64,000 nt of DNA from Beijerinckiaceae bacterium. GTDB lineage: Bacteria > Pseudomonadota > Alphaproteobacteria > Rhizobiales > Beijerinckiaceae. Below are positions 34,696-45,200 of the stretch, piece by piece. A program made the position numbers and the translations under genes. Location: assembly GCA_004564215.1 (NCBI GenBank), contig CP024846.1, positions 2,617,501-2,681,500 on the forward strand. Direction: 5' to 3'. The notes beneath the pieces were generated by a model, which searched no databases, was not told the DNA's origin, and saw only the letters and a program-made list of their open reading frames with translations. Positions within the stretch are counted from its first letter, which is position 1; every line of letters begins with the position of its first letter.

Positions 34696-35895
34696 GTGGG
34701 ACCGATCTATCTGGACAATAATGCGACAACTCGCACGGACCCTCGGGTCGTCTCGGCGATGCTGCCGTATTTTACCGAACAGTTTGGCAACGCGTCGTCC
34801 ACTCACGCCTTCGGCACAGAGGTCGGCGGGGCGCTGAAACAGGCTCGCCAGCATTTGCAGGCCCTGCTCGGGGCGGCGTTCGACCACGAGATCATCTTTA
34901 CCTCCGGTGGCACGGAATCCGACAACGCAGCGATTCTTTCAGCGCTTGAAGCGCAGACGGACCGGGATGAAATCGTCACGACGAGTGTCGAGCACCCGGC
35001 CATTCTGGCGCTCGTGGCCCATCTGGAAAAAACTCGCGGAATTAAGGTTCACGTGATCCGCGTCGATGGCCGCGGTCGCCTGGATCTTGACTCCTATAAG
35101 GCCGCGCTTGGGCCGCGAACCGCGATTGCATCGGTCATGTGGGCCAACAATGAGACCGGAACCTTGTTTCCGGTGGCAGAGCTGGCTGCGCTCGCTCATG
35201 CCGCTGGTGCGCTGTTCCATACCGATGCGGTGCAGGCGGTCGGCAAGATTGCGATCGACCTAAAAGCCACCGAAATCGATATGCTTTCCCTGTCGGGGCA
35301 CAAGCTGCACGGGCCGAAAGGAATCGGCGCGCTTTATGTCCGAAAGGGCGTCAAATTCAAACCGCTGATCCGGGGCGGCCACCAAGAACGCGGCCGGCGT
35401 GGCGGAACGGAAAACGCCCCGGCGATCATTGGGCTTGGCAAGGCTGCTGAACTCGCGAGCGCTTACTTGGAAGAGGAGCGCCTCCGGGTCGGCGCCCTGC
35501 GCGACCGGCTCGAGCGGGGGCTGCTGCAGATCGGCCATTGTTTCGTGACGGGAGACGAACAGAACCGGCTGTCGAATACCTGCAACATCGCCTTTGAATA
35601 CATCGATGGCGAGGCCATCCTCCATAACATGAACAAGGAAGGCATCGCGGCGTCATCGGGCTCGGCCTGTACCTCGGGCTCGACTGAACCGTCCCATGTC
35701 TTGCGCGCGATGGACGTCCCTTCCACGGCCCTGCATGGCGCCATCCGCCTTTCCCTGTCCCGCGAAAATTCCGACGGGGACGTCGATCGGGTTCTCGAAA
35801 TATTGCCTGGCATCATTACAAAGCTGCGGGAACGGTCGCCGATGTGGCAAGAGCGCCAAACGAGTGCCGAGCTTCACGTCTCGAATTACGCGTGA
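34696..35895 (+). CDS. nifS: Cysteine desulfurase NifS
   Basis: The protein has 399 residues from a GTG start with AGAGG 6 bases upstream. [13 protein letters not shown] opens the PLP fold, TSVEHPAI has the stacking His, [18 protein letters not shown] the Schiff-base Lys, and [18 protein letters not shown] the mobile-loop Cys of class I enzymes. It provides sulfur for nitrogenase Fe-S clusters through the Nfu/IscA neighbours. Confidence 0.97.
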   Translation: MGPIYLDNNATTRTDPRVVSAMLPYFTEQFGNASSTHAFGTEVGGALKQARQHLQALLGAAFDHEIIFTSGGTESDNAAILSALEAQTDRDEIVTTSVEHPAILALVAHLEKTRGIKVHVIRVDGRGRLDLDSYKAALGPRTAIASVMWANNETGTLFPVAELAALAHAAGALFHTDAVQAVGKIAIDLKATEIDMLSLSGHKLHGPKGIGALYVRKGVKFKPLIRGGHQERGRRGGTENAPAIIGLGKAAELASAYLEEERLRVGALRDRLERGLLQIGHCFVTGDEQNRLSNTCNIAFEYIDGEAILHNMNKEGIAASSGSACTSGSTEPSHVLRAMDVPSTALHGAIRLSLSRENSDGDVDRVLEILPGIITKLRERSPMWQERQTSAELHVSNYA

Positions 35896-35902
35896 GGACA
35901 TG

Positions 35903-37078
35903 ATGACCATCATGCCGCAGGGACAGCCTCCCATCATCGTGAATGATACGACGCTTCGCGACGGCGAGCAGGCGCCGGGCGTCTCCTTCACCCTCGAAGA
36001 AAAGCTCGCGATCGCGCGCAGCCTTGATGCGGCCCGGGTCGATGAGATCGAGGCCGGAATTCCGGCGATGGGAAGAGCCGAGATCGAGGCCATTGCGGCC
36101 GTGGGCGAGACGGTCCGCAATGCGGCCGTCATTGCCTGGTGCCGAATGACCGAGGCGGATGTCGATGCCGCGCTCGAGACCGGCCTCACGCGGGTCAATC
36201 TGTCGGTGCCGGTGTCCGACCGGCAAATTTGGGTCAAATTCAGATCTGGGCGCGAGGAGGTGATTTCGCGCATTCAACGGGTTGTTTCTTATGCGCGGGA
36301 GAAGGGTCTTTCGGTCTCGGTCGGCGGCGAAGATTCGAGCCGCGCGGACTTCGGGTTTCTGTTGCAGGTCGTCAAAACCGCGGGAGAAGCCGGAGCGCAT
36401 CGCTTCAGGTTTGCGGACACCGTCGGAATCCTTGAGCCGTTCAAGACCTACGACCTTTTCAAAAGCCTCCGCGCGGAAACCGATCTGGAGCTTGAATTTC
36501 ATGGTCACGACGATCTCGGCCTGGCGACGGCAAATACGCTGGCGGCTGTGCGCGGCGGAGCAACCCACGCGAGCGTTTGCGTGCTGGGCCTCGGCGAGCG
36601 TGCCGGAAATGCCGCGCTTGAGGAAGTGGTTGCTGCGCTCGGTCAGGTTGGGAATCGTCAGACCGCCGTCGATCTCACCCATCTGACCGATCTGGCGGAG
36701 CTGGTTGCAAAGGTGGCGCGCCGGCCGATTCCCGCGGCGAAATCGATCGTTGGGGCGGCGGCCTTTGCCCATGAATCCGGAATCCATGTTTCCGGGCTTC
36801 TGCGCGACCCTGAGTGCTACGAAGCGCTGAATCCGGCCTGGTTCGGCCGAACCCGCAGCATTGTGCTCGGCAAGCACTCCGGCATGGCAGCGGTGACCAA
36901 TGCGTTGGTCTCGCTGGGTTTGGAGGTCGATGAAAGCCGGGCGCGCCGGGTGCTCGACGAAGTCCGCACGCGCGCCTCCGCCCTCAAAAGGTCGGTTGGC
37001 GATCTTGAGCTTTTGGAGTTTTACGCTGCGACGGGCTCCGAGAAATCGTCGCTCCCGACAGATGCCAATTTGGATTGA
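35903..37078 (+). CDS. nifV: Homocitrate synthase NifV
   Basis: The protein has 391 residues. [17 protein letters not shown] is the acetyl-CoA/metal site of the DRE-TIM family, [16 protein letters not shown] the His-x-His metal site, and [19 protein letters not shown] the family's C-terminal helix. It condenses acetyl-CoA with 2-oxoglutarate to the homocitrate ligand of FeMo-co. ATG at 35903 is preferred for ribosome-site spacing over ATG at 35900. Confidence 0.96.
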   Translation: MTIMPQGQPPIIVNDTTLRDGEQAPGVSFTLEEKLAIARSLDAARVDEIEAGIPAMGRAEIEAIAAVGETVRNAAVIAWCRMTEADVDAALETGLTRVNLSVPVSDRQIWVKFRSGREEVISRIQRVVSYAREKGLSVSVGGEDSSRADFGFLLQVVKTAGEAGAHRFRFADTVGILEPFKTYDLFKSLRAETDLELEFHGHDDLGLATANTLAAVRGGATHASVCVLGLGERAGNAALEEVVAALGQVGNRQTAVDLTHLTDLAELVAKVARRPIPAAKSIVGAAAFAHESGIHVSGLLRDPECYEALNPAWFGRTRSIVLGKHSGMAAVTNALVSLGLEVDESRARRVLDEVRTRASALKRSVGDLELLEFYAATGSEKSSLPTDANLD

Positions 37079-37086
37079 GGACGCCG

Positions 37087-37908
37087 ATGATCACCGCGCA
37101 GACTCTTGAGCGGACGGGACAGCTGATGGGCGGCGCGAAAATTTGGACTTTGCTGCGCGAAGACATCGGTTGCGTGAAGGCGCGCGATCCTGCCGCTCGG
37201 CATACCCTTGAAGTCATTCTTACCTATCCAGGAGTGCACGCTCTCATCCTGCACCGCTTCGCCAATTGGCTCTGGAAGCGGGGTTTGAGGTTTCCGGCCC
37301 GCTTGGTTTCCTGGTTTGGACGCCTCGTCACCAATGTCGACATCCATCCGGGAGCGACGATCGGGCGCCGGTTCTTTATCGATCATGGGGCCGGGGTCGT
37401 GATCGGCGAGACGGCGGAAATCGGCAATGATGTGACGCTTTACCACGGCGTGACCCTTGGCGGCACCAGCTGGTCGCCCGGCAAACGGCACCCGACGGTG
37501 GAGAGCGGCGTCTTGATCGGCGCCGGCGCCAAGATTCTCGGGCCGATCGTGGTTTGCGCCGGGGCCAGAATTGGAGCCAATTCGGTAGTGGTCGAAGATG
37601 TGCCGCCGGGGATGACGGTCGTCGGCATCCCCGGAAGAGTGGTGCGGGAGGCGCGCGAATGGAGGCGGAGCGATGGCCGCATCGACCTCGATCATCACCT
37701 GATCCCGGATCCTGTCGGTGAGGCGCTGACCCGCATGCTCGACCGGATCGAGTTCCTGGAGGCCCGCGTCACGCATTTGCAGGGGCGCGTCAATCCCTAT
37801 CTTTCCGGCGTCCAGGAAGCGCGCGCCAAAGCCGCGGACAAACCCGGCAAGACTGAAGAAAAAATAGATTCGGCCTCGACTTCATTTGCGATGACGGAGC
37901 TTAGGTGA
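37087..37908 (+). CDS. cysE: Serine O-acetyltransferase (NifP/CysE)
   Basis: The protein has 273 residues. A left-handed beta-helix with hexapeptide repeats is clear: [30 protein letters not shown] (in part), [25 protein letters not shown], and [28 protein letters not shown]. It makes O-acetylserine for cysteine, the sulfur donor of NifS; the copy inside a nifS-nifV operon corresponds to Azotobacter NifP. GAGG precedes the ATG. The TGA overlaps the nifW start. Confidence 0.93.
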   Translation: MITAQTLERTGQLMGGAKIWTLLREDIGCVKARDPAARHTLEVILTYPGVHALILHRFANWLWKRGLRFPARLVSWFGRLVTNVDIHPGATIGRRFFIDHGAGVVIGETAEIGNDVTLYHGVTLGGTSWSPGKRHPTVESGVLIGAGAKILGPIVVCAGARIGANSVVVEDVPPGMTVVGIPGRVVREAREWRRSDGRIDLDHHLIPDPVGEALTRMLDRIEFLEARVTHLQGRVNPYLSGVQEARAKAADKPGKTEEKIDSASTSFAMTELR

Positions 37909-38261
37909 TGAGTGTGATTGACGATCTTGGACAGCTCTCCGCCGCTGAGGAGTTCTTTGTCTTTCTTGACGTACCCTTTGATGCCACCGTCGTACAAGTC
38001 GCGCGGCTGCATATTCTGCGGCGCATGGGGCAATATATTAAGGGGAGCCAAATCGACGGGTCTTTTGAAGGTCTTCCCGATGCGGAGATTCGATCACTCT
38101 GCCGCACTCATCTCGAACAAGCCTATCAGGATTTCGTCAAATCCTCTCCGATCCAGGAGCGGCTGTTCAAGGTGCACAAGGAAGCCGTGGAGCCGAAGGC
38201 AGAGCCCGCAAAACCTTTCGTGCCGCTCGCCTCCCTCGCCGTGGCGAACAAAGGAAAGTGA
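37908..38261 (+). CDS. nifW: Nitrogenase-stabilising protein NifW
   Basis: The protein has 117 residues, with LSAAEEFFVFLDVPFDATVVQVARLHILRRMG (in part) and a helical body to FKVHKEAVEP; this is the NifW family. It binds the MoFe protein and helps guard it from oxygen. Its start codon overlaps the cysE stop. It is the last gene of the operon and ends seven bases before the fixA NifA site begins. Confidence 0.93.
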   Translation: MSVIDDLGQLSAAEEFFVFLDVPFDATVVQVARLHILRRMGQYIKGSQIDGSFEGLPDAEIRSLCRTHLEQAYQDFVKSSPIQERLFKVHKEAVEPKAEPAKPFVPLASLAVANKGK

Positions 38262-38267
38262 CAAAAA

Positions 38268-38283
38268 TGTTGCGTAGCTGACA
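38268..38283. promoter_or_regulatory. NifA upstream activator site of fixABCX
   Basis: TGTTGCGTAGCTGACA matches TGT-N10-ACA. It lies 195 bases before the fixA -24 element, far more than the usual 30-115 in this window, because a dispersed repeat sits between them. Confidence 0.75.
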
Positions 38284-38324
38284 GCAGAGGCGGTTTTCCT
38301 GCCGGACCTTGTCAGAGTTGCGCG

Positions 38325-38440
38325 CTAGAGCGCTTCCCGATCAGATGGAATCATCTGATCGAAAAGGAATCGCTCAAGTTCAACGAGTGGGAGCATGTTC
38401 TGATCGAAAAAGTCGGTCAACTTTTTCGGAACAGGCTCTA
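38325..38440. repeat. Dispersed palindromic repeat, copy 2
   Basis: This copy is nearly identical to that at 28622-28738, in the same orientation, including both inverted repeats. One arm of the second palindrome has two changes (CGGAACAGG for CAGAACATG), so this hairpin is slightly weakened. It separates the NifA site from the fixA promoter. Confidence 0.85.
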
Positions 38441-38478
38441 AGGGCCCGATTCGTGGCCCGCCGTTCTTGGCGGCATGT

Positions 38479-38494
38479 TGGCACGAAGCTTGCG
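38479..38494 (+). promoter_or_regulatory. Sigma-54 promoter of fixABCX
   Basis: TGGCACGAAGCTTGCG matches the consensus at the -24 and -12 boxes. The fixA ATG follows after about 46 bases of leader. Confidence 0.9.
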
Positions 38495-38551
38495 CGTGGA
38501 AGGTTGGCGGCCCACACCGTGGTGGGGGCTTCAGGGCGAAAGTGAGATCCT

Positions 38552-39406
38552 ATGCACATTGTCGTCTGCATGAAGCAGGTTCCCGATAGCGCGCAAATTC
38601 GTGTTCATCCGGTTACGAACACGATTATGCGCCAAGGTGTGCCGACGATTATCAACCCTTACGATCTTTTCGCGCTCGAAGAGGCGATGCGATGGCGCGA
38701 CCGTTTTGGCGGTGAGGTGACGGTGCTTACCATGGGTCCGCCCATGGCCGAGGATTCGCTTCGCAAGGCGCTGACGTTTGGAGCCAACCGCGCCGTCTTG
38801 CTGACGGATCGCTTTTTTGCCGGCTCCGATACTTTGGCGACGAGCTACGCTTTGGCCGGTGCCTTGCAAAAGATCGAGCAGGAATTTGGCAAGCCGGCGA
38901 TGATCTTCACCGGCAAGCAGACCATCGACGGCGACACGGCGCAGGTCGGCCCCGGGGTTGCCAAGCGGCTGGGGCTCAATCAGCTTACTTATGTCGCCCG
39001 GATCGTCGAGCTTGTTCCGGAGGAGGACCGTATTACCGTCGAGCGCCGCGCCGAGGGCGGTGTCCAGGTCTTATCGACGCGTTTGCCGGTCCTGATCACA
39101 ATGCTCGAGGGCGCCAACGAAATCCGGCGCGGCTCGCTTGACGATGCCTTCCGGGCGGCGCGGGCGAAGATCGTCACTTGGAGTGCCGCGGATGCGGGGA
39201 TCACGGATCTCGCCAAATGTGGATTGCGCGGCTCGCCGACTATCGTGAAGAAAGTCTTCGCGCCGCCAGCGCGGGCTGAAAAGGCGCATCAAATCCCGAC
39301 CACCGATCAGTCCATGGAGGAGCTCGCGGAGAAGGCGATGGGCGAGATTTTTAAGCGTCAACCGGCCCTTGAAGGCGAACTCATGCGATTTTCCGCAGGC
39401 CAATAG
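38552..39406 (+). CDS. fixA: Electron-bifurcating flavoprotein FixA (ETF beta-like)
   Basis: The protein has 284 residues with the ETF-beta fold: [48 protein letters not shown] (in part), [24 protein letters not shown] for AMP/FAD binding, and the C-terminal [12 protein letters not shown]. With FixB it forms the ETF that, with FixC and FixX, splits NADH electrons between quinone and ferredoxin/flavodoxin for nitrogenase. Confidence 0.97.
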   Translation: MHIVVCMKQVPDSAQIRVHPVTNTIMRQGVPTIINPYDLFALEEAMRWRDRFGGEVTVLTMGPPMAEDSLRKALTFGANRAVLLTDRFFAGSDTLATSYALAGALQKIEQEFGKPAMIFTGKQTIDGDTAQVGPGVAKRLGLNQLTYVARIVELVPEEDRITVERRAEGGVQVLSTRLPVLITMLEGANEIRRGSLDDAFRAARAKIVTWSAADAGITDLAKCGLRGSPTIVKKVFAPPARAEKAHQIPTTDQSMEELAEKAMGEIFKRQPALEGELMRFSAGQ

Positions 39407-39420
39407 AAAGAGGCTCAATC

Positions 39421-40518
39421 ATGACCGAGGCCGCGAAACCAGCACCCGCGCCAGCCGGCCGCGCCGGCACCAGGAAAGAGCTGCCTGAACATTTTAGAGG
39501 CTACAAACATGTTTGGGTCGTCGTCGAATGTGAGCATGGCGCCGTCCATCCGGTTTCGTTCGAGCTTCTAGGCGAGGGCCGTAAGCTGGCGGACAAGAGA
39601 GGCGTCGAACTGGCCGGAGTCATCATGGGCAGCGATCGCGAAACCATCGCTGCGGTTGCCAATGAATGCTTCGAATATGGCGCGGATGTCGTCTATACGG
39701 TGACCGATCCGGCGCTCGCTCATTATCGCAATGAGGCCTACACCAAGGCCATGACGGATCTCGTCAAAACCTACAAGCCCGAGATTTTGCTCCTCGGGGC
39801 GACGACGCTGGGGCGCGATCTTGCCGGATCCGTGGCGACGACTCTGCTTACGGGGCTCACCGCCGACTGCACGGAGCTTGCCATCGACGATGAAGGCTCG
39901 CTCGCGGCAACAAGGCCGACCTTTGGCGGTTCGCTCCTTTGTACCATCCTGACCCTGAACTATCGGCCGCAGATGGCGACCGTGCGGCCGCGGGTCCTGC
40001 CGATGCCGACGCCCGAGCCCGGCCGTCGGGGCCGCATCGTCGAACATCCGCTCGGATTGGTGGAAGAAGATATCGTCACCAAAGTCCTGCAGTTCGTCGC
40101 CGACAGAGAGTCGAACAAGGCCCAACTTGCTTATGCGGATATTGTTGTCGCCGGCGGTTTGGGCCTGCGCTCGGCCGAGAATTTTCAGCTTGTCAAATCG
40201 CTCGCCGAAGTCCTCGGCGCCGAATATGGCGGCTCGCGCCCGCTGGTTCAAAAAGGCTGGATGAGCTCCGACCGACAGATTGGACAGACGGGAAAAACCA
40301 TTCGGCCAAAGCTCTATATCGCGGCCGGGATTTCGGGAGCGATCCAGCACAGGGTGGGCGTCGAAGGCGCCGATCTGATTGTCGCGATCAACACCGACCC
40401 GAACGCGCAAATATTCGATTTCGCACATCTGGGGATCGTCGCGGATGCCATCAGGCTGTTGCCGGCCCTGACAGAGGCCTTCCGCAAGCATCTCTCGGTC
40501 AACCGGCTCGCGGGCTGA
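39421..40518 (+). CDS. fixB: Electron-bifurcating flavoprotein FixB (ETF alpha-like)
   Basis: The protein has 365 residues. The FAD-binding C-terminal domain is typical of ETF-alpha: [34 protein letters not shown] (in part), [20 protein letters not shown] and [24 protein letters not shown]. The N-terminal half has the Rossmann-like [20 protein letters not shown]. It is 14 bases after fixA. Long frames across this gene in other phases are shadows. Confidence 0.97.
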   Translation: MTEAAKPAPAPAGRAGTRKELPEHFRGYKHVWVVVECEHGAVHPVSFELLGEGRKLADKRGVELAGVIMGSDRETIAAVANECFEYGADVVYTVTDPALAHYRNEAYTKAMTDLVKTYKPEILLLGATTLGRDLAGSVATTLLTGLTADCTELAIDDEGSLAATRPTFGGSLLCTILTLNYRPQMATVRPRVLPMPTPEPGRRGRIVEHPLGLVEEDIVTKVLQFVADRESNKAQLAYADIVVAGGLGLRSAENFQLVKSLAEVLGAEYGGSRPLVQKGWMSSDRQIGQTGKTIRPKLYIAAGISGAIQHRVGVEGADLIVAINTDPNAQIFDFAHLGIVADAIRLLPALTEAFRKHLSVNRLAG

Positions 40519-40529
40519 AGGAGGCATTC

Positions 40530-41834
40530 ATGATCGAGGAACGCTTCGACGCGATTGTGGTAGGGGCAGGCCCTTCAGGCAATGCCGCCGCCTATACCAT
40601 GGCCAAGGAAGGGCTCAAGGTTCTCCAGCTCGAGCGAGGAGAATACCCAGGTTCGAAGAATGTCCAGGGGGCGATTCTCTACGCCAATGCTCTGGAAAAA
40701 ATCATCCCGGATTTTCGGGAAGATGCGCCCCTAGAACGCCATATCATCGAGCAGCGTCTTTGGACGATGGACGACACCTCCTATGTCGGCATGCATTACC
40801 GTTCCGAAGATTTCAATGAAGAGCGGCCGAACCGCTATACGATCATCAGGGCGCAGTTTGACAAATGGTTCAGCCGCAAGGTCCGCGACGCGGGCGTCGT
40901 CCTGCTGTGTGAAACAACGGTCCGGGAACTCTTGCGCGATCGTCACGGGAAAGTTATCGGGGTCAGGACCGATCGCGATGGCGGCGTGGCGTTCGCCGAT
41001 GTCGTCATTCTCGGCGAGGGCGTGAACGGCCTCGTCGGACAGCGCTCGGGCCTCCGCTCCGAATTAAAGCCGGAAAGCGTGGCGCTGGCAGTTAAGGAAA
41101 TGCATTTTCTGCCGCGAGAGGTCATCGAGAGCCGATTCAATCTGAAGGGCAACGAAGGCGTGGTCATCGAAGCGATGGGCACGATCACCGCCGGGATGAC
41201 GGGCACGGGCTTTCTCTACACCAATCAGGAATCGATCTCGGTCGGTATCGGGGCCATTGTGTCCGATTTCGCTGAAAATGGCACGACGCCTTACGGCCTC
41301 CTGGAAGCCTTCAAAAATCATCCGAGCATCAAACCGCTGCTGGCCAATTCCGAGTGCAAGGAATACGCGGCCCATCTGATCCCCGAAGGTGGCTACAAGT
41401 CGATTCCCGAACTCTTCGGCGACGGCTGGATTGTCGTTGGCGATGCCGGGCAATTCGTCAATGCGGTGCATCGGGAGGGGTCCAATCTGGCGATGACCAC
41501 AGGCCGCATTGCCGGCGAAACGGTCGTTTGGCTCAAGCGGCGGCGCGAAGAATTGTCGAAGGCAAATCTGGTCGAATATAAGCGCCGGCTCGATGAGACC
41601 TTCGTCATGAAGGATCTCAAGAAATATAAGAAAATTCCCGAATTTCTGCACCACAACAAGCACGTCTTCGGGCTTTATCCGAGGCTGTTGACCGCCGCTG
41701 CGCAGACCTGGTTTCGGGTGGACGGCGCCGACAAGCTCACGAAGGAAAAAGAGATCCTTAAGTCGTTCCGCAAAGGCCGGACGATGTCTGGCCTAATTGG
41801 AGATGCATTCAAGCTGGTGAGGGCATGGCGATGA
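40530..41834 (+). CDS. fixC: FixC flavoprotein (ETF:quinone oxidoreductase-like)
   Basis: The protein has 434 residues. [23 protein letters not shown] is the FAD-binding GxGxxG site, [15 protein letters not shown] follows, and [23 protein letters not shown] is the second FAD motif. It accepts one electron branch from FixAB and delivers it to quinone. GAAGGAGG is the ribosome site. The frame stays open upstream inside fixB, but that part is not homologous. Confidence 0.97.
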   Translation: MIEERFDAIVVGAGPSGNAAAYTMAKEGLKVLQLERGEYPGSKNVQGAILYANALEKIIPDFREDAPLERHIIEQRLWTMDDTSYVGMHYRSEDFNEERPNRYTIIRAQFDKWFSRKVRDAGVVLLCETTVRELLRDRHGKVIGVRTDRDGGVAFADVVILGEGVNGLVGQRSGLRSELKPESVALAVKEMHFLPREVIESRFNLKGNEGVVIEAMGTITAGMTGTGFLYTNQESISVGIGAIVSDFAENGTTPYGLLEAFKNHPSIKPLLANSECKEYAAHLIPEGGYKSIPELFGDGWIVVGDAGQFVNAVHREGSNLAMTTGRIAGETVVWLKRRREELSKANLVEYKRRLDETFVMKDLKKYKKIPEFLHHNKHVFGLYPRLLTAAAQTWFRVDGADKLTKEKEILKSFRKGRTMSGLIGDAFKLVRAWR

Positions 41835-42142
41835 CAAGCATGGCGGAAGTCGGTGCATCCGGCACCAAGGTTGAAGAGAAGCTTTTTCAAAATCGCTATC
41901 TGGTGGACGCGGGGCGGCCGCACATCAAGGTGCGCCCGCATGAGGTTCCATCAAAGGCCTTGCTGTCGCTGACATTCACGTGTCCGGCAGGCTGTTATAG
42001 CCAGAACGACAAGGGCCAGGTCGAGATCACGGTGGACGGCTGCGTTGAATGCGGGACCTGCCGTGTGGTGACCTCAAAAACCGGCGAGATCGAGTGGGAT
42101 TATCCACGCGGCGGGTTTGGCGTTCTTTACAAATTCGGATGA
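41831..42142 (+). CDS. fixX: Ferredoxin-like protein FixX
   Basis: The protein has 103 residues. FTCPAGCYS and [13 protein letters not shown] provide the cluster Cys of the FixX family, and the end reads [17 protein letters not shown], a strong family signature. It joins FixC in the membrane-side complex. The gene overlaps the fixC stop; ATG at 41831 has GAGG 8 bases before it, and ATG at 41825 is the alternative. Confidence 0.95.
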   Translation: MTSMAEVGASGTKVEEKLFQNRYLVDAGRPHIKVRPHEVPSKALLSLTFTCPAGCYSQNDKGQVEITVDGCVECGTCRVVTSKTGEIEWDYPRGGFGVLYKFG

Positions 42143-42177
42143 TCGCCCGCAGATTCTAACTTCTGCGGAGATGAAGC

Positions 42178-43023
42178 TTGCGCTTGTCGGATGCTGAAAT
42201 TGACATCCTCCTGGAGGAGGACGTGCGTTTCGGCGATTTGACGATGCGGGTGCTGGGCATTGGCGATAAGCCGGGGCGGATGACCTTTGCGGCGCGTCAG
42301 AATCTGGTCGTTTGCGGATCGGATGAAGCAGCTCGGCTGCTATCTCGCCTCGGTGCGTCGGTCGGCTTTGCCGCGCCGGCTGGAATGCGCGTCGAGAAGG
42401 GGACCCTTCTCCTCGAGGTCGAGGGGTCGGCCGCCGCTCTTCACGCCGGTTGGAAGACGGCGCAAACGCTCATGGAATGGGCGTCGGGAATTTCGACCCT
42501 CACCAACGGCATTGTCTCAGCCGCGAGAACTTACGCTCCCCGGATTGCGGTTCTCTGCACGCGGAAGTCGGTACCGTTCACGCGCAAGCTATCTTTGAGC
42601 GCCGTGATCGCCGGTGGGGGCGAGATCCATCGCCTTGGGCTTTTCGACACGATCATGGTCTTCGACGAGCATCGGGCTTTTCTAGATAGACCTGCTGATT
42701 TTAAGGCCTTCATCGCCAAGCTCAAGGAACGCGCCCCCGAGCGCTCCGTCATGGTGGAGGTCACCTCTGAAGCCGATGCGCTTCTGGCGGCTGAAGCTAT
42801 GGTGGATGTGATTCAACTTGAAAAATTCGCACCCTTTGCAGTGGCCTGCGTCGTGCAAGAGATCCGCAAAAGAAGGGATGGTCGCCCCGTCATCGCTGCA
42901 GCGGGCGGCATCAATGCACAAAACGCAGGCGACTATGCAAGGGCTGGAGCCCATGCGCTGATCACATCGGCTCCTTTTTATGCAAGCCCGGTTGAGATTC
43001 AGGTTCGCATTAGCCCATTGTGA
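42178..43023 (+). CDS. modD: ModD, pyrophosphorylase-like molybdenum-linked protein
   Basis: The protein has 281 residues from a TTG start, supported by GGAG 7 bases upstream. It has the quinolinate phosphoribosyltransferase fold: LLEEDVRFGDLT, WASGISTLTNGIV, CTRKSVPFTRKLS in place of the QPRTase TRKT(x)P motif, IQLEKFAP and AAAGGINAQNAGDYARAGAHALITS. ModD genes accompany molybdate transport or nif genes; the reaction is unknown. It lies between fixX and nifA. Confidence 0.9.
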   Translation: MRLSDAEIDILLEEDVRFGDLTMRVLGIGDKPGRMTFAARQNLVVCGSDEAARLLSRLGASVGFAAPAGMRVEKGTLLLEVEGSAAALHAGWKTAQTLMEWASGISTLTNGIVSAARTYAPRIAVLCTRKSVPFTRKLSLSAVIAGGGEIHRLGLFDTIMVFDEHRAFLDRPADFKAFIAKLKERAPERSVMVEVTSEADALLAAEAMVDVIQLEKFAPFAVACVVQEIRKRRDGRPVIAAAGGINAQNAGDYARAGAHALITSAPFYASPVEIQVRISPL

Positions 43024-43204
43024 GCTGTGTGACGTTTTGACTGCAGAAGCGCGCGCAGCTTTTAAGCTTAATGAGGTCCCGCACCAGAATTTCCTTGCAC
43101 CTTCGTTTCGCACCTGCAAAACTTTTCGAAAGCGCCAGATCGGATGGTCGACAAAATGACGCTATGTTTTGGGGAGGCACGCTCTGAACCCGAAGGTTGG
43201 TGCG
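43024..43204. other. Leader region of nifA
   Basis: No sigma-54 element with canonical spacing and no TGT-N10-ACA was found here. nifA may be read from the fixA promoter through modD, or from a promoter type I cannot recognise by eye. Confidence 0.4.
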
Positions 43205-44962
43205 ATGCCCATGATTAGCTCCACAAGGGACGGCTTGAATTTTACCTCTCATCACGCGCCCGACTCCAACGAGTTCTCCAACCGCGCTGAGATCGCTCTC
43301 CATGGCGTGTACGAGATCTCGAAGATTCTCGCGATTCCCGCGCGCCTCGAGACAACCCTTTCGAATGTCCTGAAGCTGCTTTCGAGTTTCCTCGAAATGC
43401 GGCACGGAACGATCGCGCTTCTGGACGCGGACGGCGCGCCGAAAATTGTCGTGGGCTTGGGCTGGAATGAGGAAAATGCGAAAACCCATTTCGACCGGAT
43501 TCCAGAACGGGCTATTGGTCAAATCGTGACGACCAAAATGCCGGTCGTTATCGAAGACGTCGCGAAAAACCCCTTGTTTGCGGATTGGTCGGCCTCCGAG
43601 CGGGGAAAGACCGATTCAAGAGTTTCATTCATTGGCGTTCCGATCAAGGAGCGCGACAGGGTGATCGGCACGCTGACGATCGATCGGATTTGGGATGGCC
43701 GCGCCGATTTCCGCTTCGATGAGGATGTCCGTTTTCTTGCAATGATCGCCAATCTGGTTGGGCAGACAGTGCGCCTCCATGATGTCGTCTTGCGCGATCG
43801 CGAGCGCCTTATGACAGAGCAATACCGGCTTGAGAAGGAGCTGTCCGAGTCCGCCCCGGCGGAACGCGAACCACGCTTGAAGGGTATCATTGGCGAAAGC
43901 GATGCGATCCGCTCCGTCCTCGACAAGATCAAGATCGTCGCGCGCAGCAATTCGACGGTGCTGCTGCGTGGAGAATCGGGGACCGGCAAGGAGCTTTTCG
44001 CACGCGCCACCCACGATCTTTCTCCGCGCAAGAAAGGGCCTTTCATCAAGCTCAACTGCGCCGCATTGCCCGAGTCGGTGCTGGAATCCGAGCTTTTCGG
44101 GCATGAGAGAGGCGCGTTTACCGGCGCGATGGCGCAGCGCAAAGGCCGCTTTGAACTGGCCGATCGCGGCACCTTGTTTCTGGACGAGATTGGCGAAATC
44201 TCGCCGACGTTTCAGGCGAAGCTTCTTCGGGTGCTTCAAGAAGGCGAGTTTGAGCGGGTTGGGGGGATGCGGACGCTCAAGGTCGACGTCCGCCTGGTCG
44301 CAGCCACGAACAAGAATCTCGAAGATGCCGTCGCTCGCGGGGAGTTCCGCGCCGATCTCTATTACCGCATCAATGTTGTCTCGATTTCGCTTCCGGCGCT
44401 TCGAGACCGGCCCGACGATGTCTACATTCTGGCCCGTGAATTTCTGCGCCGGTTCAATCAGGAACATGGAACCCAGCTGGCCCTGACGTCCTCGGCCAAA
44501 GGCGTCCTGGAGGAATGTTATTTTCCCGGCAATGTGCGGGAACTTGAAAATTGTGTGCGGCGAACAGCCACGCTGGCCAAGGATGTGAAAATTGTCGCCG
44601 ACGATTTCGCCTGCCGTCATGACGAGTGTCTATCTTCGACTCTGTGGAAAGGGCCCATCCCGACATCCGGATCGCTGAAGATCATCGCCAAACCCGCGCC
44701 ACAACCCGCCGCGCGGACTCCGGTGCCGGAGCCTTCCCCGCCGCCGCGCGAGGTGGAAGTCGCTCCCCAGGCGAATTCCTGCCCTCAGTCGGACAGTTGT
44801 AGCGTTTTGCACGGGGAAGGTCAGTCGGAACGGGATCGCTTGCTCGAGGCGATGGAGACGGCTGGCTGGGTGCAGGCCAAGGCCGCGCGCTTGCTGAATT
44901 TGACTCCGCGGCAGATTGGCTACGCTCTGCGCAAGCACGATATTCCGATCAAACGATTCTGA
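43205..44962 (+). CDS. nifA: Nif-specific transcriptional activator NifA
   Basis: The protein has 585 residues. A GAF domain (about residues 25-185) is followed by the sigma-54 AAA+ domain with GESGTGKE near residue 255, GAFTGA near 303 and LFLDEIGEI near 324. A Pro-rich linker precedes the Fis-type HTH (WVQAKAARLLNLTPRQIGYAL, near 555-577). Between the AAA+ and linker lies C-x11-C-x19-C-x4-C (ending FACRHDEC), the motif of oxygen-sensitive rhizobial NifA. No nifL is present, so NifA likely senses oxygen itself. GGGGAGG at 43171 is too far for this ATG; AAGG nearer by is used. Confidence 0.97.
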   Translation: MPMISSTRDGLNFTSHHAPDSNEFSNRAEIALHGVYEISKILAIPARLETTLSNVLKLLSSFLEMRHGTIALLDADGAPKIVVGLGWNEENAKTHFDRIPERAIGQIVTTKMPVVIEDVAKNPLFADWSASERGKTDSRVSFIGVPIKERDRVIGTLTIDRIWDGRADFRFDEDVRFLAMIANLVGQTVRLHDVVLRDRERLMTEQYRLEKELSESAPAEREPRLKGIIGESDAIRSVLDKIKIVARSNSTVLLRGESGTGKELFARATHDLSPRKKGPFIKLNCAALPESVLESELFGHERGAFTGAMAQRKGRFELADRGTLFLDEIGEISPTFQAKLLRVLQEGEFERVGGMRTLKVDVRLVAATNKNLEDAVARGEFRADLYYRINVVSISLPALRDRPDDVYILAREFLRRFNQEHGTQLALTSSAKGVLEECYFPGNVRELENCVRRTATLAKDVKIVADDFACRHDECLSSTLWKGPIPTSGSLKIIAKPAPQPAARTPVPEPSPPPREVEVAPQANSCPQSDSCSVLHGEGQSERDRLLEAMETAGWVQAKAARLLNLTPRQIGYALRKHDIPIKRF

Positions 44963-45015
44963 GCCGCGGCCTCCGGATCGCGGAGCCTAAAACCTCAGGA
45001 CCGGCGACAGACGCA

Positions 45016-45031
45016 TGTCGGGATTCCGACG
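45016..45031. promoter_or_regulatory. NifA site with one mismatch before fdxN
   Basis: TGTCGGGATTCCGACG fits TGT-N10-ACA except for the last base. It is 73 bases before the -24 element at 45105, the normal distance here, and its left half equals that of the nifH site. Confidence 0.6.
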
Positions 45032-45104
45032 CGGTCATTCGACCGCTGTCAGGCTTGACTGCCGAGAATCTGAAAATTCTTGCTGAAACAATAGCTTATT
45101 TGAA

Positions 45105-45120
45105 TGGCACAACGCTTGCT
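45105..45120 (+). promoter_or_regulatory. Sigma-54 promoter of fdxN-nifT-SIR2
   Basis: TGGCACAACGCTTGCT matches the consensus, with about 70 bases of leader to the fdxN ATG. Confidence 0.88.
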
Positions 45121-45200
45121 GTTTCCTCCTCGGTTGCTGGTGGGCTGGTGCGTCTTGGGGCGCCCGAGCGCCGCGGCGTGGCCCGGAAAAGGAGGGGGGT

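Noticed and set aside
39939-40529. Long upstream extension of the fixC frame inside fixB
   Set aside because: The extension has Arg/Pro-rich low-complexity sequence and no homology; GAAGGAGG marks the real ATG at 40530.
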